A stretch of 64,000 nt of DNA from Mesorhizobium tamadayense. Its GTDB lineage: Bacteria > Pseudomonadota > Alphaproteobacteria > Rhizobiales > Rhizobiaceae. A program made the translations under genes and the position numbers. The DNA is taken from positions 1 to 64,000 of the forward strand of contig NZ_RQXT01000037.1 in the NCBI RefSeq assembly GCF_003863365.1. The letters run 5' to 3'. This document shows, piece by piece, positions 1 through 8,067 of this stretch; position 1 is the first letter of the stretch; each line of letters begins with the position of its first letter. The notes below the pieces were generated by a model that saw only the letters and a list, made by a program, of their open reading frames with translations, did not search any database and was not told the origin of the DNA.

Positions 1-108
1 TGTGAGCGCAGGGAACCGGCTTTCCTGGCGTCCTGTGTCGGCGAGAAGCGGTCATTCACTCAGGACCTATTTGCGGCCACGAGCGGATTATTGCATGCGC
101 AGCTAGGG

Positions 109-720
109 TCATGTTGCCGGGTTCCCCAGCCCTTCCACCAACGTGCTCAAGGCCGCGTCCAAGGGGGCCGATCCCACCTTCTCGGGCACCAAGAGCCCAT
201 CGATCGCAAGCATGGTCATGCCGTGGACGAGCCCCCAGCCGGCTGCCGCCTGACCTTCTATCGGCCGTCTGCGAACGCTCCCCGCGGCCTGGCCGCGCCG
301 GAGGATTTCGAGGAGAACATCGAATACCGCCAGCGCCCGCTCGTTGAGATGCATTCCCACCGCTTTCCCCTCCTCCGCGCTAAACATCAGGCGGTAGAGA
401 GCCGGGTTGTCCGTTCCGAACGCGACGTAGGCACGAGCTAGCGTAGTAATTTCGTCGCGCAGAGTTTCGGGCGCTTCAGACTTCGCTGCCGATAGGGACT
501 CGCGCAGCCGATCGAACCCAATCATAGCGATCTCTGCAAGCAGCCCGGCCTTATCGGGGAAGTGCTTGTAAGGTGCCGCGTGGCTTACACCAGCCCGGCG
601 GGCGACTTCCCGCAGCGTGAACTGCCAGCCCTTCTCCTCCCGAAGCATATCCAACGCCGTCTCGATAACCGCACGACGGAGATCACCGTGGTGATAGGGG
701 CGGTTGGCTGCGTCCTGCAT
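109..720 (-). CDS. TetR/AcrR-family transcriptional regulator
   Basis: A 203-aa DNA-binding repressor. Residues about 8-55 form the TetR helix-turn-helix: a first helix after HHGDLR, then a recognition segment around REVARRAGVSHAAPYKHF. The C-terminal part looks like the WHG ligand-binding domain found in many short TetR proteins. The gene is divergent from the aldehyde dehydrogenase gene that starts at 818. The 97-bp gap holds a palindrome (763-778) that is a good candidate operator, so the likely target is that dehydrogenase and itself. The ligand cannot be told from sequence; an aromatic aldehyde is a guess from the neighbour. Bases 1-108, upstream of the stop, show no gene. Confidence 0.88.
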   Translation of the reverse strand: MQDAANRPYHHGDLRRAVIETALDMLREEKGWQFTLREVARRAGVSHAAPYKHFPDKAGLLAEIAMIGFDRLRESLSAAKSEAPETLRDEITTLARAYVAFGTDNPALYRLMFSAEEGKAVGMHLNERALAVFDVLLEILRRGQAAGSVRRRPIEGQAAAGWGLVHGMTMLAIDGLLVPEKVGSAPLDAALSTLVEGLGNPAT

Positions 721-762
721 GCGACCTCGAAGTTTCTTTTGGATACATTGTTGACAGTGGCT

Positions 763-778
763 ACTTAAGCGCCTAAGT
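763..778. promoter_or_regulatory. candidate TetR operator in the divergent promoter
   Basis: ACTTAAGCGCCTAAGT is a palindrome with one mismatched pair, centred on GCGC. It lies just after a good -35 box (TTGACA, 751-756) and overlaps the place expected for the -10 box of the rightward gene. This fits repression by the divergently encoded TetR protein. The palindrome is seen directly; its use by this regulator is inferred. Confidence 0.5.
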
Positions 779-817
779 CAAGGGCGTAAGTTTCTCCCGT
801 CTACATCGGGGTGAACC

Positions 818-2281
818 ATGAACGCAATGGCAAAAATCACCGACGCTGATCGGCTAGGCGGCCTCCTCGCCAGCCAGCGTGCTGCCTTTCTGCGTGAGGG
901 AGCGCCGTCGCTGGCGCGGCGACGAGCCGATCTGGCCAAGTTCAGGGCCACGATAATCGGGCATCGCAAGGCGATCGAAGATGCCATCAATGCCGATTTT
1001 CGGGCATCGCTCCCGGCACGAAACGGCGATCATGGAGGTTGCAGGGGTCGCCGAGGGCACGAAGTATCTGATCCGCAACCTTCGCAAATTCATGGCGCCG
1101 ACCCGCCGACACGTTGCGCTGCACATGCGGCTAGGCAACGCCCGCATCGAATACCAGCCGCTTGGCGTCGTCGGCGTGATGTCACCGTGGAACTATCCGG
1201 TGAACCTCGCGCTGATGCCGGTCGTCACGGCCATCGCCGCCGGAAACCGGGTTATGCTGAAACCTCGGAGTTTACGCCCGTCACCAATGCGCTACTCGCA
1301 AAAATGTTCGGCGAGATATTCTCCGAAGATCAGTTCGCGATCGTCACTGGCGACGCGGTCGTGGGGGCGGCCTTCTCGGCCTTGCCGTTCGACCACCTGG
1401 TCTTCACCGGGAGCACTGCAGTAGGGCGATCGGTGATGAAGGCCGCAAGCGACAACCTCGTTCCGGTTACGCTCGAACTCGGGGGCAAGTCGCCTAGCAT
1501 CGTTGCCAAGGGCCACACCCTTGACCGAGCGGCGGCGTCAATTGTCTACGGAAAGCTGCTCAGCGCCGGACAAACCTGCGTCGCCCCGGACTACGCGCTC
1601 GTCCACGAAAGCGACGTTGACTCGTTCGTCAAGGCATATGCCCGGAAGGTGGCGTCCTTCTATGCTGACGGTCCGGCGAGTGAACACTACACCTCAATCA
1701 TCAACAAGCGGCACTATGCCCGGCTTCAGAGCCTGATCGACGATGCTCGCTCCAAAGGAGCGCAGATTATCGAGGTCGGCAATCGGCCCGGTGAAGCGTC
1801 CCGACGCCCCAACACGCTGGCGCCAACCGTCATCCTCGGCGTCACAGACGACATGCGCGTCGCTCATGAGGAAATCTTCGGCCCGGTCCTGCCGATTTTT
1901 CCCTACCGCGACGTCGAAGAAGCGATCGCCTACGTGAACGCCCGGCCCCGGCCGCTCGCGCTCTACTACTTCGGCGCCGATGACGATGACCGACGCAAGG
2001 TGCTGAGCCGAACGACTTCCGGCAACGTCACCATTAACGGCACAATCATGCACATCGCTCAGGACGACTTGCCTTTCGGCGGTGTCGGTCCCAGCGGCAT
2101 GGGCGCATACCATGGAATCGAAGGTTTCCGTACCTTCAGCCATGCCAAAGGGATCTATGAGCAGGGTCGCTGGAACCTCTCCAATCTCCACGCCCCCTTC
2201 AGACAGCCGATCGATACCATCCTCAACGTTGCTCCGGTGACCAGCATGCCGTCATCAAGTCAGGCTCAGGAGCATCCGCAC
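818..2281 (+). pseudogene. coniferyl aldehyde dehydrogenase-like gene with two frameshifts
   Basis: Conceptually an NAD(P)-dependent aldehyde dehydrogenase close to coniferyl aldehyde dehydrogenases. The N-terminus up to AINADF and everything after about 1265 are in one frame. The stretch between (GHRSRHETAIMEVAG to GNRVMLKP) lies in the next frame. A spare T in the TTTT run near 1000 explains the first shift, and a missing C near 1267 (KP|SEF) restores the frame. Key residues survive: ELGGKSP with the general-base Glu, AGQTCVAP with the catalytic Cys, EEIFGPVLP, and NARPRPLALYYF typical of this subfamily. As sequenced, an uninterrupted frame runs through a scrambled region of about 85 residues and then into the downstream gene, so a functional enzyme is unlikely unless the indels are sequencing errors. 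Confidence 0.75.
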
Positions 2282-2740
2282 ATGACCACCACATCGTTGC
2301 CACTGCGCGGCTCATGCGAATGCGGCGCTTGCTCGTTCGAGGTGCATACTGCGCCAAAGGGTAGATTTCGGTGCCACTGCCTGATCTGCCAGGCGTTCAA
2401 CGGCAAACCGTTCGCGGATGTGGTCGCCGTTCGCGCCAAGGATGTCGTGCTGAAAAACGCCGGCAATATCTCATTCAAGAAATACCGTCCGCCGCCGAAC
2501 TTCAATCGCGGGGTCTGCCGAACTTGCGGCAAACCTATTGTGGAGGTTGCGGGCGTCTGGCCGTTGAAGGTGATGTTCATCCCGGCCAGCAATTTCGAGC
2601 CCGAGGCCCGGCTGCCGCCGATTCGGATGAATATATTCTATCACCGTCGTGTGCTGGACATGCCCGATAGCTTGCCCAAATACAGCGGCTATTTCCCGAG
2701 CGAGTTGGCGATCGGGAAAATGATCATGAGCGGCTTGTGA
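2282..2740 (+). CDS. GFA family (glutathione-dependent formaldehyde-activating-like) zinc protein
   Basis: A 152-aa protein of the GFA / CENP-V fold. The zinc-binding cysteines are plain: CECGAC near residue 12, CHCLIC near residue 32, and CRTCGKP near residue 80. The gene is in frame with the preceding aldehyde dehydrogenase with no stop between them, but it has its own ATG at 2282 with an AGGAG box 9 bases upstream (2268-2272), so I treat it as a separate gene. Members bind zinc and some are linked to aldehyde or formaldehyde handling; most have no proven activity. The position behind an aldehyde dehydrogenase hints at a joint role in aldehyde detoxification, which is inference. Confidence 0.75.
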   Translation: MTTTSLPLRGSCECGACSFEVHTAPKGRFRCHCLICQAFNGKPFADVVAVRAKDVVLKNAGNISFKKYRPPPNFNRGVCRTCGKPIVEVAGVWPLKVMFIPASNFEPEARLPPIRMNIFYHRRVLDMPDSLPKYSGYFPSELAIGKMIMSGL

Positions 2741-2801
2741 GATGGCGAGTCGATCTGTTCTGCGAAGCGTGAACCAATTGCTCCCCTAGGCTTGAACTAA
2801 T

Positions 2802-2902
2802 GCATGTCGCTCAAAAGTGCGCAGCGGTTTTGGGAGAACGACATGCATCAAACAAAGACTTAAAGCGTGTCGCCTGAATCCGTTTCAGTGCGACACGCTT
2901 TA
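2802..2902. repeat. dispersed two-hairpin intergenic repeat, copy 1
   Basis: Two stem-loops in a row. The first has arms GCATGTCG (2802-2809) and CGACATGC (2839-2846). The second has arms TAAAGCGTGTCG (2861-2872) and CGACACGCTTTA (2891-2902). A second copy with the same layout and strong identity in the first half lies at 38513-38613, where the second stem has changed sequence but kept its pairing. It resembles rhizobial mosaic intergenic elements (RIME-type). Confidence 0.75.
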
Positions 2903-2987
2903 GAAGTGTTTCGCCGATGGAAGCGAGACGCTTTATGATCGCATCAGGGTGATTCCCAACAATGCTTCGAGAGGGGGAACTGAGCTG

Positions 2988-3992
2988 GTGGGGTTGAAAT
3001 CTGTTCCGCTGGGTATCGCTGTCCTCGGCCTCCTCGCCATTGCCGTCGCCACGACGATGTCGGCCCGATCTTTCGCGGCGTTGCGGTCCTCAAGCATTCC
3101 GGCCTGGCTGCAGGCTCATGTCGGCGAAGGCGACGGTCAGATCGCTCAGGTGGTTCTGGAACGGGCGCGTGCGCTTTACCTGAAAAAGGTGAGCGAAGGT
3201 TCCGTGAAAAATCCCTGTTACTTCGCCATGGACGCAACCCGTCCGGGCGATTTGGGCAACGGGGTGCTGGGACGCCGCTACTACGTCATTTGCGAGGCCG
3301 AGCAGAGCTTTCGCGCGGTCTCGGCCGGCCACGGCGGCGGCCGCAACCTGAAGGGCGTCGCGGATTTTTCCAATGGCAGGCGTTGCGCGAAAAATTTCGG
3401 CAACGCGATGGATTCGGAACTGACGGCAGACGGCGCCTACATGACCGCCGAGGCCAAAACCTCGTTCAAGGGCTACTACCGCGTCGGCGCGAAGCAGGAC
3501 GCGGTTTTCATGCGCACCTTCGTGCAGTTCGACGGCGAAGGCGAAACCGCCAACGCCAGGCAGCGCGTGATCGGCGGGCACCCGGCAGCGTTGCTGAGAG
3601 GAATGTGCCTTCGCAAAAGCCCGAACAGCTCACACGCCGACCACGATGGCTACGTGCCCTTTGGCAAGCTGGTGAATTATGCCGGCGGCCGCAGCAATGG
3701 CTGCACCAGCTGGTCGCCTGCGGATGCCGAGCAGATTATCCCGATGGTGAAGGACAATCCGACGACGCTCTACATCTATCCGGAGTCGCGCGACATTGCC
3801 GCCATAGCGCGTGCCGTGGCGGCCCGGCAATCGCCGTCAGGTGCCGAACTGTACTGGAATGCATCCTGCCTGAAGGAGATCGGCTCCCCGAAATTCTGGC
3901 CGAAGAAAATGCTGGAGCCGGTCATCGCGCGATACAAGAAGGATCAACCGTTGCCGCCCGCGCAGCCGGTGCCGATCTGCAGGGATCCATGA
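2988..3992 (+). CDS. secreted murein L,D-transpeptidase-like protein (YkuD_2 type)
   Basis: A 334-aa protein with an N-terminal hydrophobic signal segment (residues about 4-30). The C-terminal half holds the pattern HADHDGYVPFG followed by GGRSNGCTSW (around residues 216-243). The Cys in SNGC and the upstream His are arranged as in the YkuD_2 family, whose members are related to L,D-transpeptidases that remodel peptidoglycan. Activity is inferred from these motifs only. I chose the GTG at 2988 because AGGGGGA (2972-2978) sits at the right distance; an in-frame GTG at 2949 would add 13 residues but lacks a ribosome site. It stands alone and is preceded by the two-hairpin repeat. Confidence 0.7.
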   Translation: MGLKSVPLGIAVLGLLAIAVATTMSARSFAALRSSSIPAWLQAHVGEGDGQIAQVVLERARALYLKKVSEGSVKNPCYFAMDATRPGDLGNGVLGRRYYVICEAEQSFRAVSAGHGGGRNLKGVADFSNGRRCAKNFGNAMDSELTADGAYMTAEAKTSFKGYYRVGAKQDAVFMRTFVQFDGEGETANARQRVIGGHPAALLRGMCLRKSPNSSHADHDGYVPFGKLVNYAGGRSNGCTSWSPADAEQIIPMVKDNPTTLYIYPESRDIAAIARAVAARQSPSGAELYWNASCLKEIGSPKFWPKKMLEPVIARYKKDQPLPPAQPVPICRDP

Positions 3993-4046
3993 GGTCTCCA
4001 GCCGCCGCCTAAGATCGCGATGGGCTTTAGGGGCGTGACACAGATC

Positions 4047-4334
4047 CTACTTCAGCAACCCCTTGACGGTGGCGCTGTGCTTTGGCGAGATCCATTTGGC
4101 CGTCACGGCCTGCGCCCGTTCGCTTGCAAACATCGTCAGGCACCATTCCGATCGGAGTTCGTCGTGCCGCAGGATGTAGAGCGCGCCATCGCTGCCTTTG
4201 ACCTTGCAGTAGCGGTAATCGGCGCCAAACCACTGGTCGACCATCTCGAAAACATCCACCTGGTCGCCATTGAGGCAGAACCTCCTGGGCACGTCGATAC
4301 CGCCGTCTTGCCGGGTTTCGACCTTGATCCGCAT
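4047..4334 (-). CDS. conserved hypothetical protein, 95 aa
   Basis: A small soluble protein beginning MRIKVETRQDGGIDVPRRF, with a middle segment MVDQWFGADYRYCKVKG and a C-terminus ending KGLLK. I do not recognise a named domain; the balanced composition and clear start suggest a real gene. The start at 4334 has GGAGG five bases upstream. A longer frame to 4481 exists, but its extra 49 residues are low-quality Arg/Gly-rich sequence and it has no ribosome site. It is convergent with the transpeptidase-like gene. Confidence 0.6.
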   Translation of the reverse strand: MRIKVETRQDGGIDVPRRFCLNGDQVDVFEMVDQWFGADYRYCKVKGSDGALYILRHDELRSEWCLTMFASERAQAVTAKWISPKHSATVKGLLK

Positions 4335-4549
4335 ACGCGCCTCCGCGCTTTGATAGAGGCTGATCGCTGTGCCCCCACGTAGGCACTCGCCTGACCACCT
4401 TCCACCCCGAGCGGCTCGGGCGGGCCCGCCGGTCATCGCCGGCGAAAGGACCGGACCTGATCGCCGCCGACCGTAGCGCACTGTGCGCGCGGCCTCCTTC
4501 CCGATGGATCCCGTTTCCGGAGACCGAAGCGCAGCGAAGACCGAGAACG

Positions 4550-4680
4550 CGCTCCGGCCGACAGTCCGGTCTCTATCCGGAACGCCTCGCCGCCGACGGC
4601 GCGTACGGTTCTACCGAGATGCCGGCTGGCTGGTACACGAGCGTGGGATCGAGCCGCTTATCCCGGTCTTTGACAAGACA
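4550..4680 (+). pseudogene. remnant of an IS1182-family transposase
   Basis: Two short pieces in different frames match the order of conserved blocks in IS1182-type DDE transposases. LYPERLAADGAYGSTEM (from 4571) corresponds to the usual L-PERLAAD-AYGSAEM block, and GWLVHERGIEPLIPVFDK (to about 4677) corresponds to WLV-ERGI-PHIPVFDK. A one-base insertion near 4620 separates them, and the second D-containing block is shortened. Nothing else of the element is visible, nor any inverted ends. The rest of the gene-free stretch 4335-4888 shows nothing I can name. Confidence 0.6.
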
Positions 4681-4888
4681 CCCGGCTTTTCAGGAAGTGA
4701 TGGAGTTTGTCACTATGGCCGATACGAGCGCGCAGCCGTCGTGCGCGTCGCGGAAGAGCAAGTGGTCTTTGGATCAAAACTTTGTCTTTCCAGTCGCCTC
4801 TTCCGCCAGTGCCTTGGCTCCGACTTGAAACCAGAATACGCCGCTCCAATTCCCTCCGGCAGACTCTGCCTATGCTCGGAGGACGCCG

Positions 4889-5902
4889 ATGAACGTCTTT
4901 CCCCGTAAAGCCGCATTTCGCTTCGCTAGAATCGGATTTCTCGCTTTTGCCTCGGTCGCGATGGCCGCCTCCGGTATGGCCCTCGGCCCGGCGCAGGCAG
5001 CGCTGCTTGCCCGCGTTCCAGCCGCGCGCGAAATGGCGGTCTGCGGCGACATGCTGTTCGTCGGAACCAAGGGTTCGTCGGTCTATGCCTTACCGGTGTC
5101 CGGCGGTCGCGCCCGGCGGGTCGCCTCCGGCTTCTCAGCTCCGAGCGGAGTCGCATGCTCCGGCGGTCGTCTGTTCGTAGCCTCGAGGAACAGCGTGACC
5201 GCGTTCGACGTAGGGCCGGGAGGCGCTCTGAGCGGCAGGCGCGACATTCGCCGCGGATTGGCGAATTCCGGGGTCCACAGTCTTCGCTATATCGGCGTCG
5301 GCCCGGATTCGCGGCTCTATGTCTCGCTGGGATCGCCCTGCAACATTTGCTTGCCGCGCGGGCTGCAAGGCACGATCGTCAGCGTGAAGCAGGACGGGTC
5401 CGATCTTCGGCGCGTCGCCTGGGGCGTGCGCAACTCGGTCGGCTTTGACTGGCACGGCCGCGCGATGTTCTTCACCGATAACGGCGCCGACCGGATGGGC
5501 GACAATATCCCGCCTGACGAATTGAACGAACTCCGGCCCGGCGGCTTCTACGGCTTTCCCTATCTCGGAGGCCGAATCCGGCTCAAGGGATTCGAGGATG
5601 CGCGACCGCCCGCTCAGCAGATTCCGCCCGTCTTCGATTTCCAGGCGCATGTCGCAACGCTGGGAATCCATTTCTTCCGAAGCCTCGGCGGCGACGCTCT
5701 GGTCGCCGAGCACGGAAGTTGGAACAGGTCGGTTCCAGTCGGGCGCCAGGTCGTGCGCGTACGCTTCCAGGGCGGCCGTGCGGTTTCGGCTGCGACTTTC
5801 GTCAAAGGCGTTGGCCGGCCCGTGGATGTCAAGGAAGCGCCGGACGGTTCCGTCCTCGTATCCGACGACGCCGGAGGCGCGATTTACGTCTTCAGACAAT
5901 GA
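4889..5902 (+). CDS. PQQ-dependent sugar dehydrogenase-like secreted protein
   Basis: A 337-aa protein with a signal peptide (residues about 1-37, ending ALGPAQA). It then shows the repeated beta-blade pattern of soluble glucose/sorbosone dehydrogenases: VCGDMLFVGT, VACSGGRLFVAS, LYVSLGSPCNICLP, GFDWHGRAMFFTDNGADRMGDN and FVAEHGSWNRS-like blocks, ending DGSVLVSDDAGGAIYVFRQ. The FTDNGAD-MGDN-P-DELN block is typical of the family. It would oxidise an aldose or related sugar in the periplasm with PQQ as cofactor; the substrate is unknown and some members may not bind PQQ. Its end is 28 bp from the truncated permease on the other strand, which looks like a rearrangement join. Confidence 0.8.
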   Translation: MNVFPRKAAFRFARIGFLAFASVAMAASGMALGPAQAALLARVPAAREMAVCGDMLFVGTKGSSVYALPVSGGRARRVASGFSAPSGVACSGGRLFVASRNSVTAFDVGPGGALSGRRDIRRGLANSGVHSLRYIGVGPDSRLYVSLGSPCNICLPRGLQGTIVSVKQDGSDLRRVAWGVRNSVGFDWHGRAMFFTDNGADRMGDNIPPDELNELRPGGFYGFPYLGGRIRLKGFEDARPPAQQIPPVFDFQAHVATLGIHFFRSLGGDALVAEHGSWNRSVPVGRQVVRVRFQGGRAVSAATFVKGVGRPVDVKEAPDGSVLVSDDAGGAIYVFRQ

Positions 5903-5930
5903 CGCCAAGGGCGCCTCTAGGGGGGGCGGT

Positions 5931-6344
5931 CTACAGCACCTGTTCAAGGATCAGGTACATGGCGAAGAACAGTAGCACCAGCCACGGCGCGTTGCGGAAG
6001 AACTGGGTCAGCGCCCACGCGCACCGGCTGAGCCAGCGGAACTCGCTCAGCTGCAGCAGGCCAAGGCCGAGGCCCACGATCGTGCCAAGCGCCATCGACA
6101 GCACGGAGATGAGAAGATTGAAGCCGAAGCCGGTTAAAAGCAGCGGCATCCATTTGACGATGACACCGATTATCGAAAGCTCTTCCGGACTTGCCTGGGC
6201 GGCCGCGGCGGGCGCGAGCAAAAGCATTGCCGCGACCAGAGCCGGGCCGTGCCAGGCACGAAACCGCAAAGCCGGCACGGAAGGTGGTCGAACCGGCAGC
6301 AGCACGGGCAGGTCGGTCATTGGCGTGGTGCGCCCTTCCGTCAT
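5931..6344 (-). pseudogene. amino-acid ABC transporter permease, C-terminally truncated
   Basis: A 137-aa product. It has the N-terminal half of a HisM/GlnP-type permease: a hydrophobic leader, then GFGFNLLISVLSMALGTIVGLGLGLLQ, then FFRNAPWLVLLFFAMYL. Family members normally continue for about 100 more residues, including the EAA loop that contacts the ATPase. Here the frame ends at once with ILEQVL and a stop, 28 bp from the end of the sugar dehydrogenase gene. The ATG at 6344 overlaps the stop of the upstream permease (ATGA), showing original translational coupling. The EAA loop is lost, so the product cannot form a normal channel. Confidence 0.75.
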
Positions 6345-7085
6345 TGGCCGAATCCTGGAATGCGCAGCGACCGCTCCCAGCGGTGCATGACCCATACGAG
6401 CACGCCGACCAGCAGAACGAACGTGGCCAACAGCACGCACATCATTTCCGTCACGTTCTGCGATTCCGCCCAAATTTGCGTGACGGCATAAAGCGCCTCG
6501 GGAACCGCGATGGCGTAGGCAAGCGTCGTGGTCTTCAGCAGATTGACCAGATTGTTGTTCAACGCCGGCAGGCAGACGCGCAGCGCCAGCGGCAGGACGA
6601 CATGGCGGTAGGCGCCGAGGCGTGTGTAGCCAAGAGCCTCGGCTGCCTCCACCGTTGTTTGCGGCACTGCTTCGATCCCGGACCGGAAGATTTCGATGTT
6701 GAAAGCGCCGGCAAACAGGGAAAGGGAAATGATCGCCCACTGCATATTGCTGAGCAGCGGCTGGCGCAGGCCGATGTCGTCGTAGCTGGCGGGCAGCAGC
6801 TCGCCCAGGCCGAAATAGAAGAAGAAGATCTGAACCAGGGGCGGCGTGTTGCGGAAAATGACGACGAAAATCTCGACGGGGCCGCGCACGATCCCGATCC
6901 GCGAGCTTTGCAGCCACGCGCCGATCACGCCTACGACGAGGCTGATGAGGATCGACACGACGCTCAGATAGATCGTCATGCCGACGCCCCTAGCGAACTG
7001 GGTCGCATAAGGGATCGTAGAAGATCGTAAAATTCAGCCCTGTAGTTTCGTAAAGGCCACGAAACCAAGCGGCGATTTCCTGCAT
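6341..7085 (-). pseudogene. amino-acid ABC transporter permease with a frameshift near the N-terminus
   Basis: The body (6341-6979, 212 aa) is a polar amino-acid permease with FRNTPPLVQIFFFYFGLGE, FAGAFNIEIFRSGIEAVP and the EAA loop EAAEALGYTRLGAYRHVVLP. Upstream, the same strand encodes MQEIAAWFRGLYETTG and LNFTIFYDP in another frame, beginning at an ATG at 7085. Removing one T from CCCTTATG near 7012 joins the two as FYDPYATQFARG, the usual start of such permeases. The body may still be made from the ATG at 6979, but that ATG lacks a convincing ribosome site. Confidence 0.72.
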
Positions 7086-7157
7086 GCATATCACCCACTG
7101 GCAGACGCAACCAAGGCAAGCGGGCTTTCCGCGACCGCGCCGGTTGCTTGAGGCATG

Positions 7158-7967
7158 TCAGCTCTGGTTCTTGTACTTGTCGTGCATGCGCTTTGAATAA
7201 TCAGTGGGCTTGATGCCCCATTTTTGTTCGAGCCCGACGATCGTGCCCTTTTTCATCCACTCGATCGTGGCCTTGGAAACGAAATCCCTCAGGTCGTCGT
7301 TGCCCGGCGCCACGGCCATGATCCAGGGCGTTTCCATGATGCCCTTCAGCGGCATGGAATAATCGGCGGACCATTGCTTATCGAGCAGTTTGCCCTGAAT
7401 GAATGTCTGGTCGTAAAGATAGCCTACGCAATTGCCCTGCTTCAGCGCGACGAGCGGCTTGTCGGAGCCATCGAGCCCGACGATCTTGGCGCCGTATTTC
7501 TCGGCGACCGACTTGTTGTAGAACGACCCGATCGTCGCGCAGAGCGGCTTGTCCTTCAGATCCTCCCAGGACGTGATCTTCGCGCGGTTCGATATCAGCA
7601 CATTGACCGAATCCGAATAATAAGGCGGGTCGACCGCTTCCACGACCTTCCGGCGCTCCGGCTTGTCGGACATGGTGGCGATGAGGAGGTCGATCTTTCC
7701 CTGCTTGAGGAACTCCATCCGGTTGGCGGCGACGACCGGAACAAATTCCAGCTTGACGCCGAGTTGCTTGGCGAGATCGGCTGCCAGATCGGGCTCGATG
7801 CCGACGATCCCCCCGGACGGATCACGGAACCCGAACGGCTTGTAGTCGGCCTTGGTTCCAACGATCAGCGTGCCGCGAGCCTTGATGTCGTCTATCTTGC
7901 CGGCCGACGCTTGTGCCGTCAGCATGGCGAGCGTGATACCCGCGGCAACAAAGAAGAGTCTATTCAT
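7158..7967 (-). CDS. amino-acid ABC transporter substrate-binding protein
   Basis: A 269-aa periplasmic solute-binding protein of family 3. It has a signal peptide (residues 1-22, ending TAQASA), then GTLIVGTKADYKPFGFRDPSG, IVGIEPDLAADLAKQLGV, FLKQGKIDLLIATMSDKPERRK and a Cys pair (PLCATIG and GNCVGYLYD). The hinge and ligand-loop pattern is that of binders for polar amino acids; which one is not readable. Start ATG at 7967, with GGAG 8 bases upstream; a GTG 9 bases earlier is less likely. It leads the operon of two damaged permeases and no ATPase gene is present, so the system is probably not functional as encoded here. Sulfonated amino acids are possible given the neighbours. Confidence 0.85.
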   Translation of the reverse strand: MNRLFFVAAGITLAMLTAQASAGKIDDIKARGTLIVGTKADYKPFGFRDPSGGIVGIEPDLAADLAKQLGVKLEFVPVVAANRMEFLKQGKIDLLIATMSDKPERRKVVEAVDPPYYSDSVNVLISNRAKITSWEDLKDKPLCATIGSFYNKSVAEKYGAKIVGLDGSDKPLVALKQGNCVGYLYDQTFIQGKLLDKQWSADYSMPLKGIMETPWIMAVAPGNDDLRDFVSKATIEWMKKGTIVGLEQKWGIKPTDYSKRMHDKYKNQS

Positions 7968-8067
7968 TCGCTCCACTCCGGGATAATGCGCGTCGTGCCC
8001 GTGATAGCCTCGAAGGCAGAGCGCGCTTAAGGAAGGTCAATGAAACGAGAGGGACCCGGCGAGGTCC

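Noticed and set aside
818..2740. A 640-residue aldehyde dehydrogenase-GFA fusion protein
   Set aside because: The frame stays open only because two indels compensate; the GFA part has its own start and ribosome site.
4335..4481. N-terminal extension of the 95-residue hypothetical protein
   Set aside because: Low-complexity Arg/Gly-rich sequence, and a good GGAGG site supports the inner start.
4483..4908. A 141-residue plus-strand gene
   Set aside because: Its middle is the second half of a frameshifted IS1182 transposase; the rest has no family pattern and no ribosome site.
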